From NCBI GenBank assembly GCA_003342815.1, contig PTEX01000042.1, positions 862,653 to 926,652 of the forward strand: 64,000 nt of DNA, given 5' to 3'. This document shows positions 49,010 through 61,000 of this stretch, in pieces. A model generated the notes under the pieces. It did not search any database. It was not told the DNA's origin and saw nothing but the letters and a program-made list of their open reading frames with translations. The position numbers and the translations under genes are program-made. This DNA comes from Eudromia elegans. Taxonomy: Eukaryota; Chordata; Aves; Tinamiformes; Tinamidae. Position 1 is the first letter of the stretch, and every line of letters begins with the position of its first letter.

Positions 49010-52000
49010 GTGAGTGGCCGCGGCCGTGGGGACGGCGGGGCGGCCGCGGTGGCGAGCGGGGTTTGGTGGCGGCAGTAACGCGAGTTGCGCCGCGCCTGGG
49101 CCCAGCTGCTGGCAGGAGGCCGGAGACGGACCGCTGCGGCCCAGGTTCCCCCTGCCCCGCCGGGCCGCCCCTTCCCGCGGCGCTTCCCGAGGCCTTGAGG
49201 TACCTACAGAGGCCGCGGGCCCCCTCGGCGGCAGCGCCGCCCCGCCCGGGCCCGCCACGGCCGGGTCCTTGTGCGGACACCACCGGGAGCCGGAACTCGC
49301 CAGCGCTCCCGCGGCGCCGGCGGGAAAATCAGCGTTCATTTACTAAGGGTTCTGTTAAAACCAGTTCGAATCACTGCCTGGTTTTATCTGTGTTTGGGAA
49401 GCACGGTGCTGCTCGTGCCTTTNGTGTGCTCGCCGTAGGCGTGAGAGTGCCCTGTAGTAAGGGGTGTTGACTTCTCTTTTGTTGCCTTTTGCACTTCGTG
49501 CCTCAAGGGTGTCTTCCTGGCAGTTTTTCCCAGTGAACTTAACGAAGTAAATGTTGCAGTCATCGAACATGAAGGGGAGAGTCTCCTGTGATATCTCAGT
49601 TCCAGTGTGTGTGACTATAAGAGGGAAAAATGTGATATTGTCAGAGTAGTTTTCAATGCAAGCACTCNACAACAGAAACTTCAGATTTTTCCTCCACAAA
49701 CAAAAAAAACTTTCTGTGGAATTTTGGCACTTTGGTGCATTATTTTAACACTTCTTCCCCGCCCCCCCCCCCGGTAGAACTGATCATTGTTAACATGTGT
49801 TAAGTAGATAGAATATTGTTATATACTTGTGATATAAAAATTTATAATTTCCCTCCTTTTTGTCCCCCAGCAAGTATTCACTCTCTTAGAAAAAGCTTGG
49901 TCTGGTTCTCCTGTGCAATTTGCTTGGCAGAAAACCTTGGGAAATTTCCTTGCTGTAACAGGGTAAGATCACAAATATACATCCNTACAAAGTAATGAGA
50001 GTAGGGGGGAGAAAACATGTGAACATGTAAANAATACACAATATCTATGAATTCCCTATTAATGTAAATAATATTAAACTCTTGAGCTGTCTTACTGTAA
50101 TATAAAAGTTCATTGTGGAAAAAAGGTTTATTAAGTCATTATTTGCAGATAAATAGAAGGAATTATCCTATATGCTAATCTTTTTTAGAGGTGATCGCAC
50201 TGTGAAAATTTTTGATCGTCATGGTCAGAAGAGAAATGAAATTAACTTATCAGGGTAGGTACTAATACAGGTTTGAAATGTATGCTTTAAAAATGCTACT
50301 TGTCTTGGGGAGTGCCTATACGATGTGAGAAGTTTGTAGAAAGGGATACTGCTTCGGACTGGTAAAGAAGACCAGCTTATGAGCTTGAGTGGAATGTGAG
50401 ACAAGATGTGGTCCTGGAACAAAAGGTGAATTCATAATAAGTTATCAAAAATAGAAACTATCAAGGCAGTTTTGAAAATTCAGTTTTCTCTTTGTATGCA
50501 AGAAATTAAACATTAAATTCTGTTTGTTTAAAAAAAAAAGGAAAAAAANCCCACTAAAACAGACCTTCCACTAAAAGCTTTAAATCATAACTTTCATTTC
50601 AAGTCTGTCATTTCCAGAATTTCACTTAGGTGTCCCTATATCACTGGTACCTTTAAGCCAAAATCATTAGCTCCTCAAGAACCTTGTAGAAATCCATTGT
50701 GGGAATTCCTGGTGTTTGCCATCGTAAAGTGGACTAAAAGACTATTCTCTTGCTCTTTACCAAGTGCGCTTATGTCTTGCTGATCTCTTCATCTTGCTGC
50801 AGCATTTCATTGAGCCTCTTCATGTATGGGGGATGTCAGCCTCTGCTGCCTTTTCCAGGGAACATCTCGTGAAAAGGGCTATATCAAACTCCTGCTATGC
50901 TCAGGAATGTCAGCAAAAAGATTGAGAAAATACTCCCTGCGCTTCCATTTCCTGCCTCTGACCTAGCTGACCCAGTGGTGCTATCCATGGCCTAGCTCAT
51001 TATCACAGAATCATAGAATGGCTAGGGTTGGAAGGGACCTGTAGAGGTCATCTAGTCCAAGCCCCCTGCACACGCAGGGTCCCCTAGAGCATGTGGCACA
51101 GGGTGATGTCCAGGCGGGTTTGGAAGATCTCCAGAGAAGGAGACTCCACCACCTCTGGGCAGCCTGTTCCAGGGCTCTGTCACCCTCACTGTTAAGAAGT
51201 TTTTCTCAAGTTCCTGTGGAACTTTTGGTGCCTCAATTTGTGGCCATTTCTTCTAGTTCTATCACTGGCCACCACTGAGAAGAGGCCAGCCCCATCCTCC
51301 TCACTCCCTTTCTTGAGATATTTAATCCCTAATCATCTTTGTGGCCCTGCGCTGGACTCTCTCTAGCAGCTCCACATCCCTCCTGCACTGGGGAGCCCAG
51401 AACTGCACATAGNACTCGAGGTGCGACCTCACCAGGGCTGAGTAGAGGGGCAGAATCNCCTCCCTCGACCTGCTGGAGACGCTCTGCTTAATGCACCCCA
51501 GGATCCCATTGGCCGCCTTGGCCATGAGGGCAAACTGCTGCCTCATGGTCAACTTGTCGTCCACCATGACGCCCAGGTCCCTCTCTGCGGGGCTGCTCTC
51601 CAGGAGGTCGGTCCCCAGCCTGTAGGCATGTCTAGGGTTATTCCTCCCCAGGTGCAGGACCCTACACTTGCCCTTGTTGAACTTCATGAGGTTACTCGCC
51701 GCCCAGCTGTCCAGTCTGTCCAGGTCCCTCTGGATGGCAGCGCAGCCCTCAGGGCTGTCAGCTATTCCTCCCAGAATTCTGTGTGTATTGCCCATAATAA
51801 TGAGCCTGCTGCATATGTTGCTTCTGCCCATCAAAATGCCCAAAGGGAATAAGGCTGTCAGGCAGGTGGTGTCANTGGTGAGTCCTGTGAAGAGCTTGAG
51901 TTTGGGGTCACTCAGCCCATTTCCCCCTGTGTGCTTGGTCTCTAGCTCTGTGCAGTGAGCAGGCTGAAGAATACTTGAAAGGTCTGGCTCCTGGAGCCTT

Positions 52001-55000
52001 GCAATTGCTGATATTCGGTGTTTCCGAAAGCCCAACAATTCTAGAGTCCTTCACGATTAAACTTGCTCTATTTGTGCCGTTCATCAGACAGTATTAAGGC
52101 AAATAGCAGGAAAGGCAGCAGGAAGTGACTGCCAGAAAACCTTTGTTTCCTCTATTCTCTTCAGATCCTCCTATGACCCTCAATTTAGGTATAAGTCACT
52201 GTAGCTATAAACCAACTTGCGTTTCTCTCTCGTCTTACAGAAATCAGTNGTGGTTTAGGCCTGTGCTGTTTACACTTTCAATAGGAATTTCACAATTTTT
52301 CCACTCTGACCTGAGCCTTCAGCCCATAATAGAGCCATGCTTACCCAAATTTGATTCTTTCCTTCAGAGATCTGTGCTTGCTCACCTGAAGCTATGAATT
52401 TCTTTATCTAGAAAGAGCAGTCGTAGGTTTGTAGTCTGCAGCATATGTTGCTGTAAAAATACTTTGTAAAGCATGTTTGGCATTCCTGTATGTGTTTCCT
52501 ATTGTGTTAATTTTGGGAAATATTTGTGAGCAGAGTTTTTTTCTTGCTTCTACATAAGTTTCTTATCCAGATTCATTAGCTTTTTTGAGCTAGGAGAGCA
52601 ACATTCCCAATACAGAGCGGCCTCTAACAAAATGGAGCCTTTCAGGTTTTTTCAGTTATTTCAAATTCTATAACCGAGGTAGCAATCCTCTGTTTATGGC
52701 CTTTTTTTCATATGGCCTATGGCCTTCTACTGTTTAGATGAAATTTAGGTAAGAATGGGGTTATAACGTGGTGTAAAATATATTCTCTATATATATATTT
52801 ACAGTCTGTTATGCAATTTCGTGAGCAGAAAAAGGAAGGACTTCAGTTGTATATAGTTCTGTTTTTTCTTGTGTACTTCTAAACATTTTAACATTGCTAG
52901 TGAAGCTGCTTTTTTTTCCTTTTCTTTCAGTAACTGTGTTGCTATGGACTGGGATAAGGATGGAGATACTTTAGCAATAATCACAGACAAATCTAGTACC
53001 ATTTACCTGTGGGATGCCAACACAAATAAAACAAGCCAGCTAGACAGTGGCATGAGGTAAGAAAGTTTTTTTTAAAAGTACGTGTGTGAAGAGTTAGACC
53101 ATTAAGACTTGCCATTTTTGATGCTATCTTTTAAAACAACTTTAATGCAAATAAGTATTTTTGTGAAAAAGGTCAAAATTCCTGACAAAAATTAGAAGAA
53201 AAAAAGACACAACCAAAATCCCCAGCATGCAAAATAATTATTGGAAGCCCTTTCATATGTTAATTAATGCTCCAAATTTGGTTTGGATTGTTATTGTATG
53301 CTTACAAAGAGGATTAAAAACATATGACATATGTTGATGGAAATAAGTATGCATAGAAGAAAATTTTTGGGACGCTTTTTAAAATGCAATGTATAATGTT
53401 ATTGTATTTTTCAGTGTGCCCTCAAATATAGACCAAGTCTGTCTTTATCTAAAATACCAAGTGAAAATTGTTCTTTCTAAACTTTCCTACTACATTGGTT
53501 AATTTGTCAAGAAATTAGAAGATCAATTAACTTGAAATTGGTTGAATTGATAGAATTANTTAAGTACAGAGAAGAATTTGAAAAACTAACTGAAACTTAT
53601 CACTTACCTACCTTATCAGTGTTTCTTTAAGAATTATGTCACCAACCAAATTACCCATGATTATATGTTTGTGTCAAAAGCACTTAACTCTTATGGATAC
53701 ATTTTCATTTGTATAAGTCCTATTACATTAACTCATGTACCTGTTTGTTGCTTTCACTGTTATGTTCAAACTTAAATAAATCTCCTACTTGTTGTAGAGA
53801 CCATTTACTTAGTTTTAAAATTCTGCTTAATGTATGGTGTCNGAACAAATATGCAGAATATTTCGTATGTAAGCTCAGGAATGGAATCTCTGCTATGCCA
53901 AGTAAGACTTTTCTTTATTTTAGGGATACAATGTCTGTCTTATTATGGTCTCGAGTTGGAAGTTTACTTGCTGTTGGAACGACTAAGGGAAACTTGCTTA
54001 TATATAACCGCCAAACTTCCCGCAAGATTCCTGTTCTTGGTACGCACTTCACTGAAATTAAGCTTTCACATTTCACATGCTAATACACTTAGACATCTTT
54101 TTGTTCTATGTGTGAATATGCAACTCAAAATATGCTTATATTCAACTTGCTACTTCTGTCTTGTCCTTGTTACGATATTTTTATAGTCTGTTATGTTAAA
54201 AAGATGGTACTTACCTGGTGTTGCCTCATGAGAAACTTGTTACCTTTCTTGCTTTAGAGTTTGCAAAGGGGGTGTGTGTATGTATGTGTGTGGTTGTTAC
54301 TAAGTTATTTTTTTATGGCTTATATTACATCTGTGTGGAAAAATTAAGGCTGTAGCGTAGTCTCCAGAAATCTAATGCAACAAAAGGGAAGCTGATTGGC
54401 TGTACAGGTTCTTATAAGGTGAAAAGACTTTCATCTGNGAATGGTGGCCTAAAAACTTAAAAATTTGGCAACTGAGTTGGGTTTGATTACTCTGTTAGGT
54501 TATTTCGTATCGTGAAAGTCTGTATTTGAGTGACCAAACGAACCTTATTTCTGTCCTGTATTTTGTTCATTTATGTCCTATAGGTTTGTTTCTTTTTCAG
54601 GTAAGCACAGTAAGAGGATTACTTGTGGTTGCTGGAGTACTGAGAACCTTTTGGCTCTAGGAGGCGAAGACAAAATCATTACTATAAGCAATCAGGAAGG
54701 GGATACTATAAGACAGGTAGTATTTATAAACCCCATTTGATTGCAAGACATACAGTAATACCTCGATCCCTGGAACAGTTGCAGTCTGGGGAAACTGTGA
54801 CTTATGGTAGCTTCTACCCTTTAATTCCCACCAATTTCAAGGACAAAGAAACCCTGGGAAAATTCACACAGGACACACACATATCTGATATCTTAGACTG
54901 TGTTAGGCACTTTTGTTTAAAATATTAGAATCTCTGCAATTCTTCTCAGGCCAAACGTACTCTTCTCAACCTTAGTCCTGGTCTGTATCCATTGCAACAG

Positions 55001-58000
55001 AGTCGTAGGAATGATGTGGTGTCTTTCACAGGTCCAGCAGAGGACATCTCTCCCCTGACTGTTCGTAAGTTCTTTAGGCAGTACTTACAGTGTTGTTACT
55101 TTACATTAGTTAAGCAATGAGTCTTGCTTCTCATGTTCAGTGATTTCTCTTAGATAAAATCTCTATTGCCTTACTGAGAGGTTGGTTCCGTTGCATCTTC
55201 CAAGCACACTCAGATTCTTTAATTAAACACATTGTTTGCTTACATATATCACCAAGCAGAGACAGTTGTGATATAATGGGGCAGTGAGTGTATTTGACTT
55301 CTTGAACTTTAATGAACAGTGGTTCACTGAAGGGTTTTGAAGGGCAATAGATGAAAGATNTGCAATCTTTCATATGCTTCCACTTTTATGTCTAAAGATA
55401 TCTCTGTGTTGTAGAGGAAGAAAGAAAAAATACAGGATATATCTTTGCTTTAAAGTAGGTGGCTTAGATACTAAAAGCTGCAATGGCAGCAGATACCTGA
55501 AGAAGGCTAATTTGCAGGGGTTTGTTATCTCCTACTGACTACAAAAGCAATGACCTGTGATAATACAGCTAGATTTCTATGACTACCCAAACCAGATAAG
55601 CTACATCCCTATTCAACTGCATTGAAAATATTTAAGCTGTTTGCCTCATTCTCAGTCCTCTCTGTTTGGTTTAATTCTTTTTTTTTTTTTTTTCTCTTGT
55701 GTCTTTTTATTGCTTCAGATAATACTATCTGGATAATATCTTGCAAGTTTTTGTCCTTATTTTGATATCTCCTTCTCTATTTGGACTTGCATTTCTAACT
55801 ATTTCCTAGGTATTTCTTCAAGTGTTTTCCTATACAAAATGTCATTATGTCCAAACTAAATGTCATGTTTTCATCCCTCACACTAAAACATCCAGGGCAG
55901 CAGAAATACAATTGTTTAGCATCAACATTTGCTACACTAAATATTGACTTCCTATTGTATATTTCTTTATTTCAGACCTCAGTGAGCTCAGATCCCAGTG
56001 ATATGCAGTTCTCTGTTATGAAGACTGATGAAAGAATTTCAAGCAGGGAAAGCACAGTAAGAATTTGATATAGAATACTGCAATGTGTGTTGATTCTGTG
56101 TTTCAGGGTTTCTGCTGGCAATCTTTGTGGTCTAGGAAGTATGTATTTTCCCTCCCTGGCTTAAAATTTCCTGTTGAAGATTTTTCCGAAACTTTCTTTT
56201 GAGATATAGCCATATGCTTTATTCAGTGACAATGTGTTCATGAAAAATGCAAAAATTACCAATATGACAGATAATTGTACAGCTTTGCTACAGTAGTTGG
56301 TGTAATAGATGGGGATGTGTGCAGGGATTTTAACAAATGCCCACAGCACAAATATATGTGACAGATGGAGAGGAAGGAGCAGGATCATCAAAACAGCAGA
56401 GATGGTAGCTTTCAGACTGTTTTTCAGCAGTCAGGTTTAGAACAGATCACCAATTTGAAAGATTTCAGCTTGTGCAAACCTCAGCATCTGCAGGACTAAG
56501 TGCCAGATGTAAATGATACTGCTTTCTAAANGGCTACATTTTCAGTGTCTTCAGTCGTTCTTCCCAAGAGAACAGTCTATTTAATCAGTGAGTGGTGAAA
56601 CTCAGAAAAATGGGGCAATGACAACAGTAAGGAGAGCGCCTGATTAAAAGAGCAGCAAAGGAACACCAAAACAACTGCTAGAAAAGTCATGGATAACAGA
56701 GTGTTACTGTATTAGAATTTGGCCATATCTATATACTAAAGTATAAGCAACATAATTCTCATATACTCGTGATTAGATCTTTACAGTATAGGGGTCATAA
56801 AGGAGTTTTCCCCATGTCATATTGACAAAGTGATGTTTGTGTAATGTTTTCTGGTTTCTAGGGAAATTTTAGTTAACACACATTTTGGAAAGGCAGGGCC
56901 TAAGGGTTGGAACAGAAGATAATATAAAACCCTTTGAACATTTTTGTAAAAGACAAAACAAGTTCCTTCTGTGTGCTTTCTCTAAAGGGGTTTAAATTTT
57001 GCCGTAGAATAATATATATTTTGTTGTCAAAATACAAAGTCAAACCTTTCTTCTGCGTGGATTTCTACAAATAAAAAGCACTCATTTAGGTTGATCTTAA
57101 GTCATAAATACTGCGTATTTAGCACTGAAAAAGCAGAAATGGAATTGTCTTTATGTCTTTGTAGTGGCAGCAAGTTACTTGAGGTATCAGTATTGTGGCA
57201 GTGTTCCCTTCCATCTTACAGGAGTCATTGTTCAAGTGAGTGTAGTACAGTTTAGAGCTCGCAGAATAACTCTGTGTGGTCTCTTGTCTCTTCCTTGGAG
57301 GCCAGGGTGCCAGGCTTGATGCTTCCATGTGGGAAAGTGTTGAATTCTGCTGGACTTGCACTTAGATCTGTCAACTGCTGGCTTATGGGGAAGGTATCCT
57401 GAAACACTTTTTCACTGTTCCAGGATCCATTGGATTTTAAGTATTGCTGAAAATGCTAAATCTCATCTTTTAGTGATAATATAGGATATTATTTTAAAAT
57501 GGTACTGTTCTTACTGAGTTTATTTTTCTTTTTCATTCATTGGCAGGTAAGTGTTGTGGTCGGCAAGAAGACTCTCTTTCTTTTTAACTTGAATGATCCT
57601 GATAACCCAATTGATCTGAAATTTCAGCAGCCATATGGCAATATTGTAACATACAGATGGTGAGCAGAACTTTGTTAATGCAATATTCTAATGTTAACAT
57701 GCTGAGGGTTTCCATGTAGTTCTGATGAATGCTAGAAATGAAAGCATCCTATGCTCACATTGAAATTTTCTTNGGTGTACTGTACCTTTTTAAATATTTT
57801 TTTTCCAACCACAAAGGAGTCTACATTTTTTATTTGCTCTACTTAGCATTACAATGGCTATAAAAGCAGTGCTATCAAAATGTAATTGGTGTTGGTGCAT
57901 TCAGGCTCATAACAGTAATACTGTTTCTATCCTGGCAGTAACTAAAATTGAAGGTTTTATAGTTTTTTTGGTTTTGTTTTTTTTTGTATTAGAAATTGAT

Positions 58001-61000
58001 GAAGGAACTAACTAACTGGTGAAAGAGTGGAGTAGATTTTCTTGGCTAGTTTGTTAATTTACAAAGTTGTGCAAAGTTCTTTTAGCCTGTTCAGTCAACG
58101 GGAAATTGACATTCAGCATCATTGACACTGAAACTCTGTAAGAAATCCAGTAGTTANATGTTTCTTAACTTGTAGCCATGTTGCTAGCAATACCTGGACT
58201 ATTTCCCTTGAAATATTTTCTTTTTAATGCTGAAGAAATATTTCTTGTGAATTCATACTACATGCAACTATTTCTTTTACCTCTTTATTTCTACTTGACG
58301 CTCTGAAAAGTAAACAAGCTATCTAATCACAAATAGAGTTGTTGATTCTACTACNTTTACAAAGAAAGGCCTTAAGGGCAGGATGTCTGCCATTATTTTT
58401 TCTATATAGCTTTGAGACCAGGTCAGTCTTGAACCTTGAAATGGAAGTTTTCATTTTTGATGTGCTAATTCCAGAGATAACAGAAGTCTCTGTCCTAGCA
58501 CTGCTACCATATATGTTCCTAGCTGAAAGCAGAGTGGCATTACAGAATGTAGAGGACAACAAGGAAGGCTTACAGTAACTTGACAGTTATCCCAATAGTC
58601 TGATTGAAAAAAAAAAAAAAACACTTTACATAGATTTTTTTTTTTCTGAATTGCTTTTTTTGTTGTTGTTGCAACAGGTATGGTGATGGCTACATTATGA
58701 TTGGCTTCTCACGAGGGTGTTTTGTAGTTATTTCTACACACATTCGTGAGATAGGTCAAGAAATCTTTCAAGCTCATAATCACAAGGATAATCTGAGCTG
58801 CATTGCTATATCACAGTCACTGAACAAAGCTGCATCGTGTGGAGATAATTGGTGAGTGACAGTTTTATAAATAAAGGATGGGATTCATCTCATATAACTT
58901 TAGCTGGTCAGCATTAAAATTAGTTTTCAAGGCTTCCTAAGAAGACAGTGAAGGTGAGATGCATTCTTGCCCCAAATAACTGAGTTGTAATGCGCTTAAA
59001 ATTGAGCTGTAATATTTATAGACATTTTAATATATTACTTGACTGCAGAAGTGTTAGTCTGTTTAGTATGATCCATATATTGGACATAAGCATTTTTTTA
59101 GCAGCAAGAAAACTATTCATTTAAAGNTATACTGAGTATGCTAAAAATGGTAATATTCTTCTTTCTGACCTTTGGTCTTATCTGTGATCTAGTGAAAATT
59201 ATAAATGGGTATGTTATTAAGGCAGAAGCAGGTACAGGGACTGGAGTTATTTCAAAATACATTACAGTGTTGTATGTTATAGCCTTTATAGTGATAATGT
59301 GTTTAGAGTCATGGATAACAATGAGTGTGTGTGTGTGTGTGTGTGTGTATGTTACTCTTCAGGAAATGAGAACCATTTTGTGTTCCTTTATTAGTCTTGA
59401 TTGGTTTGGGTTGTTTCTTTTCCACCTTGTGATGCCTGAGATTTATTTTATTGAGAATGACTGTTTTATTTTTGTTTTAGCATTAAAATCCATGATCTGT
59501 CAGACCTGAGAGAAATGTATGCTATAATAAACTTGGATGATGAAAATAAAGGTATGTTAATCTCCATAAGAATATAATTTTTTGCACATTAGGGAAAAGA
59601 GAATTTTGTATCACTCGGTTTATGCAAGTGAGGTACTTGAAAAAACTCTTGTTGAAAATAGTAAATATAGAATGTATTATAAATTCCTTCCTTCCTGGAG
59701 GNATTAGCATGTGACCCACAGCCAGATCAGAGGACACACTTTTAATAATATATTTTTTTTATCTGTACAAAGTATGAAGAANTACGTAACTCAGAATATT
59801 TGATTAGATGATATATATACTGGTTGGATAATAGTTAAATAGTTAAATAATATATTAACTCGGTTTTGCTTCTTTCCGTGTTTTTTGGATGAGTAGATTT
59901 TTTTCTTCTTTTTTTTGTTTTTCTTTTTTGATCTATTGTACTAAGGAATAATACTTAATATGTTCATTTCCCAGTATGTAGAGTTTGTGCCTGTGGCTTC
60001 CAGAACATTGTTGTGAGACTGTTATGGGGTTTTTTTTGGATCTACTGTTGTTATCTCCTATTTTAATATCTGTAAATATTTCAGTTATTTTTAAATCTTC
60101 ACTCTTAGACAACTGCTANATTAGTAAGTTATTGGTTTTGGTTTGAGTGATAACAGGTAATGTCAAAATGATGAATAACTTGTTAGGTGTGAACACCTTA
60201 CAATGTGAATTCCTGCTGTGCTGTGGTATTTTAAAGTAAAGCAATTGCTTCTTGGTTTCAATAATCAAAGGAAGAAGATTTTTATGCAACAACTTCTAAA
60301 TGTTTTAGGTGTAGATCAGATGGCTTGGACGGACGACGGGCAGTTGTTGGCAGTATCTACACGAAGAGGATCACTGCATGTTTTCTTGACAAAGCTTCCA
60401 GTCCTTGGCGATGCTTGCAGTACTCGGATTGCGTACCTCACTTCTCTGCTTGAAGTTACTGTGGCTAATCATGTGGAAAGAGTATGATAATCTGTTCCTT
60501 TTAAAGATGATATAGATATAAGTAAAACAACAATAGTAGTGCATTGAAACTGGTATGATTTTTTACTTTCAGGAGCTACCACTCACCGTGTCTGTTGAAG
60601 TAGAGCCCAGTTTTGTTGCTATTGGTGTTTACCATTTAGCTGTAGGGATGAACAATCGTGCTTGGTTTTATGCACTTGGAGAGAATAGTAAGCATAATTT
60701 TAATTCTGTTATTTTAAACTGCTACATCATTGTGTTTTTTATTTTATACCAGTATTGTGTTTAGCAGCTTTGAACGNTTTATATTGTACAAAGAAATCTT
60801 GAATCGCCATATTGTGTATTAGGACTAGATGATGATTTTCACAAGCTGAAGCAATTATGAGANGACACTGTAAATAATTTAAACAAAACTTCAAGATGCT
60901 AGTAATGCAGTACAGAAATCTCCTTTTTGAGATTTTTATGGAATCATGTTGTTAACCAAGGAAGGACATCTTGGATTTTGAGAAAATACGTGACCATGTC

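Larger units (their letters stand above)
48720..49340 (+). promoter_or_regulatory. WDR19: WDR19 CpG-island promoter and first-exon region
   Basis: A sharp rise in GC and CpG content begins at about 48720 and runs into WDR19 intron 1. There is no TATA box at a useful place. It holds a perfect CRE palindrome (48861-48872), a perfect NRF1-type site (48971-48980), GC boxes (GGGCGGGCGGGG near 48961) and two TAACGG words 11 bp apart (48821, 48832). This is a typical housekeeping/ciliary-gene promoter. Open frames on both strands in this block are GC artefacts. Confidence 0.8.

Noticed and set aside
48735-49470. Frames of 180-200 codons on both strands at the WDR19 promoter
   Set aside because: Same composition artefact; they overlap the promoter, exon 1 and each other.
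54737-54928. 63-codon frame just after WDR19 exon 6
   Set aside because: Intron sequence with a non-ATG start and no homology that I know; a chance open stretch.
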